Assembly (NCBI GenBank): GCA_002284615.2
Contig: MU069471.1
Span: 717,235 to 729,080 of the forward strand
Length of the DNA: 11,846 nt
DNA from: Dunaliella salina
Lineage: Eukaryota > Chlorophyta > Chlorophyceae > Chlamydomonadales > Dunaliellaceae
Reading direction: 5' to 3'
The notes below the pieces were generated by a model. That model made no database searches. It worked only from the letters and a program-made list of their open reading frames with translations, and was not told where the DNA came from. The translations under genes and the position numbers were made by a program. Below are positions 1 to 8,724 of the stretch, piece by piece; position 1 is the stretch's first letter, and each line of letters begins with the position of its first letter.

Positions 1-95
1 TAATTCCATGCCAAACAATAGGCCAGAGGAAGAGTTGATGGTGCCGCAATAATTCCATGCCAAACAATAGGCCAGAGGAAGAGTTGATGGTGCCG
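1..95. repeat. 49-bp tandem duplication at left edge
   Basis: Positions 1-46 and 50-95 are identical over 46 bases and are separated by the three bases CAA, giving a period of 49. The array may extend left of the window. Because 49 is not a multiple of three, the duplication shifts any frame that crosses it. Identity is perfect, so the duplication is recent or this is an assembly artefact. Confidence 0.95.
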
Positions 96-342
96 TGTGT
101 GCATGCAAGCCTGGAACTTGAGCCTCCACATTTGCTTCCAAGTTTTGGTGTTCGCCGGGCTCGCCATGAAGTCAAACCACCTGAATACTTACACTGAGAA
201 GGAGTCCAGATGAGTAGCGCAAATTCGCCCCATGACGAGAAACATCTTCATGGCTGGGAAAGCAACTGTGACTCCCTAGGAGCTAAGAAGGGAATGAGCT
301 CACACAAGCTTATGTCAAAGTTTTCGAACGACAAGCTGTAAA
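51..342 (+). pseudogene. Possible retroelement-derived reading frame (weak)
   Basis: One frame is open from about 51 to a TGA at 207-209, then stays open to a TAA near 340. The first part contains a run of acidic residues followed by a basic, proline-rich end reading GVRRARHEVKPPEYLH. That end resembles the basic linker after the integrase of copia-type elements, but the likeness is only of general character. No integrase, reverse transcriptase or protease motif is present. The first copy of the 49-bp duplication reads into a stop in this frame, so the duplication would have broken it. It may equally be a chance open frame; the function is unknown. Confidence 0.22.
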
Positions 343-1325
343 ATCAAGACTACACGCAGTCTGGTGCCACAAGCAGTTGTTCATTTACCGGGCTTAAAAA
401 AGAACACCATTTCCACAAACCGATCATCAATCAACGGTCAGTGTGTAAAATGCATAGCAGCCGGTTTCCTTGTTAGATCTCATGATGTGTCCGCTTTTTT
501 AAATCAGAACAACAATAAACTTCCATTTCTCCTTCATGAATTAATCGCCTTTTATGAGCAGGCTAGCAGTCGCAATTCTTGACTGAAGGCCTTATCCTTG
601 TAAACCTTGTAAACCTTGTTTCCTTGTCAGAACCAGGAAATCAAATTGAAAAAGCTAACAGCACCAAAGTGGCAACTGCACTTTTTTGGCACACGCATCA
701 ACTTGTTTATCAATTGTGACTCCATCTCCATGAGCTGCCCTTACGATTGCTGCCTTTTTGGTAGCCTTCAATGTTATCACCACAAACTCAACCGAAAAGA
801 TACTGCTGGACATGACAGATCTGGATGCTCCATGCTCTGAGCAGCAGGGACACAAAACCCAAACTTTCAAGCACTGCAGTGACGTCTGGAACCTTTTGGA
901 CCTGCCTGTTGCAGAGGCATTGCTAAAAGTGAGGCACAAACGTCCCTGCGCCAAGGAGTATGGTGCATGCATGCGCGTTCCTGAACTTTGCATTATTCCC
1001 GCCATGTATCAAAGGGCATGCCCATACCCTCATACTCTGGAGCTTTGCTGCTGCTGCTGATGCTGATGCTGTGGAGTGCTCCAGGCAAGGCAACATGTTT
1101 GGGGCACTGCCCTTTGTTTCTTTCATATTGTGCAGCTGTCAGATTCTTCTGGCCCCATACCAACAAGCTCTGTTTTCAAGGAGCCATTCCTCTTCTATAA
1201 ATGCCACGCAAGGGGCAACTTGACGGAGCACTGCAACCTCAAACACGGCAGTCTCAAGGCTTTGCCACAACAACCTAGTCAAAATTGCTTAAAGCAAGGT
1301 TAGTCCCAAGCAACCTTCTTCAGCC
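343..1325. other. Stretch with no supported gene
   Basis: Several short open frames occur on both strands, about 65 to 115 codons each. They overlap each other and none has a recognisable domain. Small features visible are a short CTTGTAAAC-type repetition near 597-630, ATGCATGC-type palindromes near 964-972, and a run of GCTGCT/GATGCT triplets near 1044-1072. A minus-strand frame at 655-800 has a fairly protein-like composition (FVVITLKATKKAAIVRAAHG) but no family match that I recognise. Confidence 0.5.
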
Positions 1326-1364
1326 AGGCAGGCAGGCAGCGAGTAGAAGGCTGCCTGCCTGCCT
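1326..1364. repeat. Perfect 15-bp inverted repeat (hairpin), 9-nt loop
   Basis: Positions 1326-1340 (AGGCAGGCAGGCAGC) are the exact reverse complement of 1350-1364, with nine bases between them. Both arms are made of GGCA/TGCC tetranucleotide repeats, so it may have arisen by inversion or template switching within a simple repeat. No T-run follows, so a terminator role is not suggested. Confidence 0.9.
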
Positions 1365-1366
1365 GC

Positions 1367-1402
1367 GTGCATGCAAAAATGTTCGTGCATGCAAAAATGT
1401 TC
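1367..1402. repeat. Exact 18-bp tandem duplication
   Basis: The 18-mer GTGCATGCAAAAATGTTC occurs at 1367-1384 and again immediately at 1385-1402 without a mismatch. It lies two bases after the 15-bp hairpin at 1326-1364. The close spacing suggests a single replication-slippage or repair event, or the edge of an old insertion. Confidence 0.93.
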
Positions 1403-1438
1403 AGCAGGATCCACTTTGAACCTTGCGAGGAAGGATGA

Positions 1439-1835
1439 TGTTTAGGGGACATCCGTGTGCCTCTGGGGGCGGACCTGGACTGCCGGACGGGGCTGGGCTG
1501 CCAGATCCAGTAGAGGTTTGTCCTGATACACATGGGGTGACAATCCCTCATGCATTTCCTGATCCTGGTGCCAACACTCTAGCGAAATGATTTTTCCCTT
1601 TTTGACTGCCAACATCAAATTTTCCACAATTTGTTCACTGGCAACCCCCATCGCAACACACTCGTCGCTCCGCTGCAACTGTCACGTGGTTCACCAGCAA
1701 TTGTTTGCCGCAGGTCCCCATCCTGCGCACCCACTCGTCCCTGAGCCCCACGTCGACACATGGTTGGATTTTTACAAAGAAGGGCAAGCTCTATTCAATT
1801 TCAACCAAAGTCTTTGGGAACCAGGAAGAGCTGCA
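1439..1835 (-). pseudogene. Broken coding-like region of unknown family
   Basis: Two minus-strand frames with natural-looking protein composition abut. The upstream one, about 1650-1790, includes GLRDEWVRRMGTCGKQLLVN. The downstream one, from about 1684 down to a TAA at 1439-1441, includes ASEQIVENLMLAVKKGKIIS. The shift between them falls near 1670-1690. A TAG further upstream, near 1796, interrupts the first frame. No catalytic motif or domain was recognised. It could be two exons, a decayed gene or a transposon fragment; a start, splice sites and family cannot be assigned from the sequence alone. Confidence 0.28.
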
Positions 1836-2009
1836 TGAGCTGCTCTAGAAAAGCTCAACCGCAAGTACCGCTGATGCTTCTGGCAACACAGAGATATACA
1901 TTGGATGAATGCATTGGCTGCATGAGCATGAGCTCAGCGGTAGCAGCACAAATTCTGACATGCAAAACAAGCAGCGTCATACACAGCTGCCGCAAGTCCA
2001 AGTACCTGA

Positions 2010-2257
<248 letters not shown>

Positions 2258-2660
2258 TTCTGGGCAGGAGGCCCCGGGCCCACAGCCAAGCCTTCAACAA
2301 CATCATGCCTCTCATACACCTTGCTACAGCCCCTCATCCTTGGAAGTTAAGAAAGAGGGGAGGTGTTTGGTGGCAGCTTAGGCAAAGAGAGACAGGGTCT
2401 GGAGGCCGATTACGCCTCTTTGGGGTGTACCCTTACCTTACCTCACCTTATGCCTTGTTTTCTGCAGAGACCTTTGTGACAAACAAGTAGCACTGGCCTC
2501 CTTAGGTGTTGCGATCCACATGAATGTCTGGCTGAGCCTTCGTGACTCTGCATGGTATTAAGCTTGCCCAGCTACTGGCACCTGCCTCATGACCCTCGTG
2601 CTTTTGGCAGCCTTATTAAGGATTATCCAGCGAGGTCCCCTCGCTCCTCCAATTTGTGCA
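2258..2660. other. Intergenic stretch, nothing recognised
   Basis: No coding frame with recognisable features is visible between the microsatellite and the ~125-bp tandem repeats. I searched the minus strand here for the missing C-terminal exon of the PP2C gene. A minus-strand phrase reading SLDNP occurs near 2622-2636, but it lacks the Ile/Val-Thr and hydrophobic strand expected after Asp-Asn and is followed at once by stops. Confidence 0.5.
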
Positions 2661-3097
2661 ATCTAGCATCCATTAAGCAGGTCCACCTAGCAGGTCAAGC
2701 TCACTAAATTAGGAGCCATTGCATACTCCAGAAGGCATTGCTGATGCCTTCAAGCAAATAATGAGATAGCAAGCTCTTGTAATCAGTGTAGTCCATTAAG
2801 TAGGTCGTCCCAGCAGTACAAGTTCGCTGGATGAAGGGTTGTGTTGGCCGACTGCATATACATACACCATATATATACCTTACTAGGGTATCTGAATGAA
2901 CGCTATCTGGCGTCCATGAAGCGGGTCCACCCAGCAGGTCAAGCTTGCTGAATGAGGAGTCATGGTACACTCTAAAAGGCAATGCTGATACCCGTATTTG
3001 CAAGAGATAGGAAGCTCTCGTGGGAAGCTCTTGTAGTAAGTGTAGTTTATCAAGTAGGTCCACCCAGCAGGATCAGCTCGCTAGATTAGGAGTCGTC
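2661..3097. repeat. Four diverged copies of a ~125-bp tandem repeat (dimeric pattern)
   Basis: A block resembling AAGTAGGTCCACCCAGCAGG followed by TCAAGCTCGCTGAATTAGGAG recurs with its GTCCAC or equivalent at about 2681, 2804, 2925 and 3058, giving spacings of 123, 121 and 133. Spacers alternate. After copies 1 and 3 there is AGATAG...AAGCTCTTGTA...AGTGTAGT (about 2764-2793 and 3004-3046). After copy 2 there is an AT-rich ATATATAC segment. The larger unit is therefore a dimer of about 245-255 bp. The third spacer has an extra internal duplication of GAAGCTC(T/C)CGTG type. The last copy overlaps the predicted end of the PP2C gene. Confidence 0.8.
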
Positions 3098-3148
3098 ACA
3101 ATTTGCCAGTGTCTCAGCAGCAATGTCCCACCAATCATGTTGCAGCAT
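3086..3148 (-). CDS. Candidate last exon of PP2C (doubtful)
   Basis: After the exon ending at 3344 (phase 0), the next plausible acceptor on the minus strand is CCCTAGAG just above 3148. From 3148 a 21-codon frame including the stop reads MLQHDWWDIAAETLANCDDS and ends with TAA at 3086-3088. The DIAAETLAN part is compatible with the Ala-Ala helix that follows the SDGLWDV motif in PP2C enzymes. However, the expected EEAV segment before it and the Asp-Asn-Ile-Thr metal site after it are both missing. The stop lies inside the fourth copy of the tandem repeat. Either the repeat has truncated the gene, or the true last exons lie elsewhere. The intron would be 3149-3343, 195 bases, starting GTGAGC. 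Confidence 0.4.
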   Translation of the reverse strand: MLQHDWWDIAAETLANCDDS

Positions 3149-3343
3149 CTCTAGGGTTGGGCAAAGAGGGTTGAGCATGCGGCAAAAGAAGGTCAAAGAC
3201 CCTGTTTGGGGCCTCTTTAGCCCTCATTGAAGCCTCTTTTGCCAACTTCTAAACCCTCCTCACACAATCCTAAGCATCTCATATTCCACGCAAAAATGCT
3301 GTTCCCTGATACGCTGATCCCTCTCTCGACACTGAGCGCTCAC

Positions 3344-5574
3344 CTGATTAGAGATCACATCCCAGAGCCCATCACTGGCAAGGATGAGGAACTCGTCATC
3401 ATCCCGCAAGCTCTCCTCCTTGATATCTGGGACGGCGATGACATAGCGCTTCAATGGCCTATCACCGAACGCGCGTGACACTGCCAGGACGCCCCCCACC
3501 CTCCAAGTGCCAGCCCAGACGACCACCCCCCCCGCATTCTCTATGCGCTGACGCTCTTCTTTGCTGTTGGGTTTGTGGTCCACAGATAATGGTTGAGCTG
3601 CAGCGTGAGAGGGTGATGAAGATGCTGGGGTGCATGCCTCCTGAATGGTGTTTACAGAATGGACCCTTTCGCTTCATCCCGTGCTGTTGTGTGGACTTTT
3701 AAGTAGATTTAAAGATGAGGAAAGGCTGAAAGTGTTGTTTAAAGCTCCCTCGAGGCTTGCTGGCCTATCCTCCGGGCCACCTTGCTTTTGACCGTTCGTG
3801 CCGTCAAACATTCCCATTTTCATGCACGAGCCTGAAGATGCTTGCCATGAGCATTCAAAAAAAAGTTGAATCAAAGGCAACGTGCACATGCACAAATCCT
3901 GATAATAATGGTCGTTTTGATGAAGTGCCGCGTGACACAAATTGGTCACAAAGTATGCAATGCGCATGCGCATAAACCTTGATAATGGTGCTGAGAAATA
4001 CGAGCCCAAGAGGCCTAGAACCTGGGTCCAGGCATTGCAAGGCTTCCCAATGGATGCAATTCAAAACTGAAAGAACCGGACTGTGTCATCAGTCGTACAA
4101 CTGTGACGCATTAAGGGGATGCCAACAAACAATTTGGAACAGTGGGACATGTTTCAAGCTTGCTTACTTTTTCTTACTTGGTTTGCTCAGCCCACCCGCA
4201 TATACTCATCCAATTGGTAGCTACGCAATCAAAACATCAGTCGGTAACTAGCCTGCCTGTTGGACTTGACTCCCATCTTAGCACCGCTTTTTTATTACTA
4301 GAGCAAACTTACCTTTACCCCCTCTGCACAACACAGCTCGCGAGTCCCCTACATTTGCTACATATAACTTTGTCCCAATGATGAAAGCCGTGACACCTGT
4401 ACACCTGTGGGTTAAGGGGTCATACCAACAAAAGACAAACAAACAGTCAGCCATTCATCCCAGGCCCAATCCATGCAGGGTGCAAACAGTGTCCTGAAGC
4501 GTCCAAAGAAATCCTGACACCCTTCTTTGGGGAATGGCAGCCATGCGGCCACCATCATGGCAAGTACTCATTTGCAACTTCAAAAGGCAGCCGTGAGAGC
4601 ACTCACCCATCGTCACGGTTTGCTTGCGCATCTTGTTTCAAGTACTGCTGGTCAGTGATTTCAAAGGCCTCCCCTGCAGTGCATTGGCACCAAAGCTTGC
4701 AGGAATGAGAGAGAAGGAGTGAGCAACCATGAGCGGAGAAGAGCGATGCAAGGCAACATTGCAGCCTTCAGTCGCTTTTGAAGCAAGGGTATTTTAGTCA
4801 GCGAGCACTCACTGATGGCACCATAAATATCAGCTGGAAACTTGCCGCTTTGCATGAGATTTACAAACAAGTTAGATGCGACATAGTGGGCGGCATTGGG
4901 CCCTCCATGCCCTGTAAGAAATTAGAGTGTGTCAAGAAGCAGTGGAGGATGTGAATAGTTGGAAGAAAATCAATCAATCGCTCATGGATTTGCTCCAGCG
5001 CTTGCATGAGGAAACATTGCCAGCACAACCCACCATCAAATATACCAAACAAGCCTATCTGTTGTCCTCGCTGATCCCTTTTGAACTGCGTGGAAGCAGA
5101 GAGACGGTGCTCATCATGTTAGACACATTCTGCTTGCCTGTTTTTTTTGGCATGCCTGCTTTTAAGACGGTAGCTTAGCATCAAAGTAACTGATTTCAGA
5201 CCTGTGCATGATGGAAGTCTTCCATGTTTGGCCTCTTTCCTCTGAGGAGATGGTACCCCACAACGACCTTGCCATCTTCCCTGCATCCATGAGGTGAATG
5301 CCAATGCAAGCGCGAGTGAATGGAGGAAAGGTGGTCTGGGAGGACACTTGCGCATGTGTGCGTTCCCCTTGCTTCCTCAAGAATGCTGAATGCTGAGCAT
5401 TATAAGGTCAAACCTGCTGCAGCAGTGACCTACCTGCCATCAGCTTCCTTGATCATTTCTGTTAGAGCTAGCTCACCTGGTCTCAGTGCCTGAGAGAGAA
5501 CCGGAACTGCCCAGCCCGCTTTGTCCAAGGCTATTCCGCTGTGCCGGATTCAGCACAGAGGATATGAAGTTCAT
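3344..5574 (-). CDS. PP2C-type Ser/Thr protein phosphatase, seven exons
   Basis: Metal-dependent (PPM) phosphatases remove phosphate from Ser/Thr of proteins. I assembled the exons by hand: 5477-5574 (start ATG), 5202-5280, 5034-5085, 4813-4911, 4607-4673, 4313-4404, 3344-3597. All junctions are GT-AG and all phases agree. The 247 residues read through the family motifs in order: RGKRPNMED (46-54), GIFDGHGG (73-80), [10 protein letters not shown] (148-157), DHKP (169-172), [17 protein letters not shown] (192-208), [19 protein letters not shown] (229-247). Asp54, Asp76 and Asp238 are the expected metal ligands. The N-terminus (1-33) is Ser/Gly-rich with no clear targeting signal. The last ~35 residues, including the Asp-Asn metal motif, are not found; see the candidate exon at 3086-3148. 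Introns are 116-202 bases except the sixth (3598-4312, 715 bases). The substrate cannot be told. Plant-like group membership is inferred from the motifs. Confidence 0.93.
3598..4312 (-). other. Large sixth intron of the PP2C gene
   Basis: The intron begins GTAAGT at 4312 and ends in CTGCAG at 3598; it is 715 bases long against 116-202 for the gene's other introns. It contains two similar segments about 80 bases apart, near 3885-3912 and 3959-3987. Each has a GCACATGCAC or GCGCATGCGC palindrome followed by a CTTGATAATGGT-like string. No complete transposon ends or coding domain were recognised, so the extra length is unexplained. Confidence 0.7.
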
Positions 5575-5800
5575 CTGCCTGGCACTGACGAGATGGTCAG
5601 AAGAAGCAGCGGAGCGGCCCTACGCGGCCCAAAATCTAAATCATGATGAAGCCATGGATGCAAACTCAATAAGCCTAAGTCATTTAGAAAATATTCATGG
5701 GATGCTGCACAGTTTTTTTAACGTTCCATACGTGGGAGTCAAACACGCAAACACATAAGGATGGAGAATCACGACCATCCCGTACAGGCTCTCATAACAT
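5575..5800 (-). promoter_or_regulatory. Probable 5' leader and promoter region of PP2C (position only)
   Basis: Upstream of the PP2C start codon, on the minus strand, are about 100 fairly GC-rich bases (5575-5640) and then AT-richer DNA. The region is bounded by the retrotransposon fragment beginning near 5800. No TATA box or other element could be assigned with confidence. This is a positional inference only. Confidence 0.3.
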
Positions 5801-6344
5801 AACCCTGAAAGAGCGTCAGCAGATGTGCACCCCCTTTCTTGGCTTGCATCAGTTTGCAATTTTGAACACCGCTGACAGACAGGCCACATGCTATGCTCTG
5901 GTTGACCACCAGTCTTGGTTAGACCTTTGCTCTTTCTGCCAGCTGTATGCTTGCCAAATTTGGAGGACTAAGTTGTTGAGGCGGCCTCAACAGCTGGGAT
6001 GGAATGTCTGTTAAAACTGTGCCTCTCTGAAGCATATCCTTTTGCTTGTGCTGAAGCGTATCCTTGGGGTTTATCGCACACCTTCCTGGTGGGCAATGCT
6101 GCATGATGCAGCTTTGAGCCGCTGCTGTTCTGTTGGTTTTTGTGCAGCGGTCGAGTTTTACAATACTCCATTACGGCACAACTGCATATTCTTTGGCTTA
6201 GAGCAAAGTGATGGCATTAGTAGTATTCCTTGGGAATGTTGGGCATCAGTTTTGATGTTCTGGTCACAGTCTATGCAGGCCAGGGGCCGCATTAAGGGAA
6301 GGGAAGGGATAGGTTTAGATGCGATTCTTTTGCTCACTACCTAA
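5800..6344 (+). pseudogene. LINE-type retrotransposon fragment, post-RT region
   Basis: One frame stays open from about 5700 to a TAA at 6342-6344, with a single internal TAA at 6012-6014. It includes LYACQIWRTKLLRR (about 5940-5984), then ILLLVLKRILGVYRTPSWWAM (just over 6030-6100), then FCAAVEFYNTPLR and a Trp/Cys-rich end. From memory of algal non-LTR elements, the order L-Y-A-C-x-x-W-x-x-K-L, L-x-F-L-K-R-x-L-G-V-x-R-T, and A-A-V-x-F-Y-N-x-x-L-R matches the conserved segment after the reverse transcriptase; this recognition is not a database match. The RT itself is absent, so this is a truncated fossil. It lies divergently next to the PP2C 5' end and just before a second element. Confidence 0.55.
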
Positions 6345-6387
6345 TTGCAACCAGACACCACTACCATGCTGTCAAGACCTCATACAA
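6345..6387 (+). repeat. Short copy of an element N-terminal segment (copy A)
   Basis: This segment matches 7304-7347, including a 17-base identical core (CCATGCTGTCAAGACCT). In the same relative frame both read NCNQTP(L/M)PCCQDL, so the similarity holds at protein level. It probably marks a second remnant of the element whose better copy lies to the right. Confidence 0.65.
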
Positions 6388-6964
6388 AAACCAGCAGCAC
6401 CAAACACGGCCTCTAATTTTGCAACCTTGGCAGTGGGATATGGGTGGGGAAAGGCTGGGTGACATAAAGGAAGGTAAAGGAAGGAAAAACTACACAGGCA
6501 GCGAAAGCACTCTCCACATCAACTAAGGAATAGAGGATGCGTAAGGCAGAGGCATCGTTTATCCTTTCCACCAAAGAAAGAAAAAATCACTGGGGATCAG
6601 GTTACTAGCAGTGCCTCGGTTTCTTTTGGGCCATAGGCTTCCGCCTGGGGAATGGTGCCCCTGCCCATGTTAGCCACCCGAAGGAAAGTTGGCACAGGAG
6701 TCAACCCCGTTGATGTAGTGAAGATAGTGCTCAGAGGTGGAGTGAATCTCAGATTGGGTCTGCATAACTGCATGCTCACCTCCTGGCTATGGCTGGCCGC
6801 TGTGCAAGTACGGGGCCCGTGCTAAGATGTTGGGTAGCTTTTTCTGGCCATCAAGCACACAATATTTGTGGTAAAGCAATTAGAAAGGAGACTTAAGTCT
6901 AAAGTTTAGAACCTACCTGCATTGTAACTAAGGATACAATACACAGAGGCCATGCACCCTGGAG
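6388..6964. other. Stretch with no supported gene
   Basis: Only short, unconvincing open frames are seen. A purine-rich GGAAGG(T/A)AAAGGAAGG run lies near 6470-6490. The 60-codon minus-strand frame at 6597-6779 has no recognisable domain. The right end, from about 6935, may already belong to the element that follows. Confidence 0.45.
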
Positions 6965-7346
6965 GTGGGATTTCCTGACAGTGTCCAACGAAGCATTCTA
7001 CATTGGCTCTTCCCATCTGGAAAGCCACCGAGTATACAACTCAGTCGCCCTGATGGCATTCTAATTCTACTAGGTAGAACCCCTTTTGCTTTGACACCAA
7101 GCCCAGACAAACTCTCCTCACTGCACAAATTCAACACAAAAGCACTACTGAGAACTTTCACACAAAAATTCTTTGGGGCAGACACTGCAATAACAGAGTC
7201 ACATTACACACCATAGTAATTTGAGTTGCCGGAACTGCTTACGACCCATACACAACTGATCCCCTCTGCAACTAGGCCTAAAAAAAAGACAAAGCCCACA
7301 AAACTGCAACCAAACTCCAATGCCATGCTGTCAAGACCTTGATACA
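6965..7346 (+). pseudogene. Presumed N-terminal segment of the element
   Basis: One frame runs from 6965 to a TGA near 7346 with two adjacent stops (TAG TAA, 7214-7219). It contains PPSIQLSRPDGILILLGRTP, later FTQKFFGADTAITESHYTP, and after the stops a basic patch RPKKKTKPTKLQP that could serve as a nuclear signal. A competing frame at 6940-7060 (APWRWDFLTVSNEAFYIGSS) also looks protein-like, so a frameshift near 7050 is possible. No family was recognised. Assignment to the element rests on strand, position and the absence of any gap before the PHD segment. Confidence 0.38.
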
Positions 7347-7373
7347 AGTTAACATGCAATTACTACAAAAGTT

Positions 7374-7856
7374 ATGAAACTTGGAACCTTGGAGGATCCA
7401 TTTCCTGATATGTATATTTTTTGTGATGTGTGCCACCGTACGTACCAATGGGAGTGCATGAAGGAACTTGGATGCTACTCGGATGAGCAAAGACGATAAA
7501 TTGCAACAGCTGACACATGGGCATGTCCCGCCTGTGCAAGCCTAAATGATGCCCAAAAAATTGAAACAGAACGGCAGACTAAACAAGAGCTCAGGGGGGT
7601 CGCTTGGAAGCCCTCCTGGGAATCAGAAAATCTGCTGGAGACATGGCCTAAGTTTAAAGAGTGTTTGCTTAAGTTCGAAGCACAACAGAGTGAGCCTAAC
7701 CTCTCAGCATCCACAGCAGATTCTACCCTCTCAGATCTCGGAAGACAGGGCTTTGAAAAACCTCATAAAAACAATTTATGGCAGCAGAAAATGGATACAG
7801 AGTTGCGCAACAAAATCACGTTCGATACAAACCCACTAATCCACAAGCAGACATAA
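7374..7856 (+). pseudogene. PHD-like zinc finger segment of the element
   Basis: Frame 7374-7856 reads DMYIFCDVCHRTYQWECMKE (7408-7467), then, after an in-frame TAA at 7497-7499, DTWACPACASLNDAQ (from 7515). The pattern C-x2-C, x-W-x-C, then W-x-C-P-x-C is the second half of a PHD finger. The first Cys pair would lie upstream in a shifted frame (candidate CNYY near 7356). PHD fingers usually bind histone tails, and in a retroelement could guide insertion to chromatin; that role is inference. The downstream part is a charged linker with several Trp residues, ending at TAA 7854-7856. Confidence 0.55.
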
Positions 7857-7863
7857 AACTACA

Positions 7864-8724
7864 GGCTCATGCGAATATTGGCTGCGCGAGATTGACCTCG
7901 TGAAATACACGGACCAGCAACCCCCTCATCCAGCATCATCAGACATAGGATCCCACAGACATTCCCCTCCCACTCCATCCCCCCTCATTCTCCCAGAAAT
8001 GTACGCGGCGCACATGGCTTGCATACACAATACGCAAGGCAAGTGTGTTGGCATGATATCCCCAAACTGCTTCCAAATCCTCAACAGGGCTTTTTATGGG
8101 GCCAAGCTTGCTGGCATGGCTCAAGAAAATAACACCAGTTCCTGGCAGCTTTGCTACTGAGCTGCAAGGGCTCCTTTCCTGGAAATCTATGCTTGAAAGA
8201 AAGTACTCTAGCAAGAAGATCAAAGGCTCTTTTTCACGAGCCCTTCCAACTCACATACATAATGCCCTCCAAAAATGGGCTTTGGTATCCCGAGAAAAAA
8301 TGGCCTCCCCACTAGACCATAACCCACAATGCCAGAATTTTTGGGGTGCGCACTCCCGAGACACTCTTTTTGGTGCCATACATAATGCCTTCTCATCCAA
8401 ATTCTCAGGCTTCTCAGTCTGCCATCCCATTTATGACGAGGGAATCATGACCCAAGCTTTGCAACATGCCATTTACTCTGCCATTCTCAACATACAAGCC
8501 ACTGCTATAGCTTCATGTTCCTTCCGGCTTAGAATAAGGACATTATAACCAACCCCTACTCCAAACTTGTCACTGCCTACCCACACCTCTGTTACGACCT
8601 CGGCACCATACCTCGCAAAAAACTTGGTTACAGTGCCCCTCAATCCTGCCCTAACCAAGAGGTGCCTCTACCTCAGCACACCTGGGACCTTCGTATCTTT
8701 GCTGTTTGGAACACTGCAGCTTGA
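7864..8724 (+). pseudogene. Central segments of the element, three frames
   Basis: Three overlapping open pieces continue the coding chain. The first is 7864-8160 (EYWLREIDLVKYTDQQPPHP, a Pro/Ser/His-rich linker, then CVGMISPNCFQILNRAFYGA). The second is 8096-8548 (ELQGLLSWKSMLERKY, then SFSRALPTHIHNALQKWALV, ending near FRLRIRTL). The third is 8533-8724 (NKDIITNPYSKLVTAYPHL, then HTWDLRIFAVWNTAA and TGA at 8722-8724). The last phrase resembles the first strand of apurinic-type endonucleases (LRIFAxN), and the match stops there. No domain was firmly identified in the rest. Frameshifts lie near 7860, 8130-8160 and 8535. Confidence 0.5.

Noticed and set aside
760..790. Minus-strand GDNIE phrase as the missing PP2C Asp-Asn motif
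   Set aside because: It has a stop just upstream in frame, lacks the following Thr/Ser and hydrophobic strand, and would need an intron of more than 2.5 kb crossing the microsatellite.
1190..1240. CHARGNLTEHC phrase as a gag-type CCHC zinc knuckle
   Set aside because: The C-x2-C-x4-H-x4-C spacing is not met; the second Cys and the His are out of place.
2661..3097. CRISPR array
   Set aside because: The repeat units are ~125 bp, strongly diverged and with related spacers, and the context is clearly eukaryotic.
3454..3702. Plus-strand and minus-strand frames overlapping the PP2C exon at 3344-3597
   Set aside because: They are out-of-frame or antisense shadows of the phosphatase exon, whose own motifs are unmistakable.
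5486..5758. 90-codon plus-strand ORF
   Set aside because: It is antisense to PP2C exon 1 (5477-5574) and its leader; the minus strand gives a start codon and phase-matched splice sites.
5970..5994. Inverted repeat around GTTGAGGCGGCCTCAAC
   Set aside because: It lies inside the retroelement-derived coding frame with a short stem and no associated signal; probably coincidental.
6300..6322. Telomere-like GGTTTAG string
   Set aside because: It occurs once, not as a tandem TTTAGGG array, and so carries no weight.
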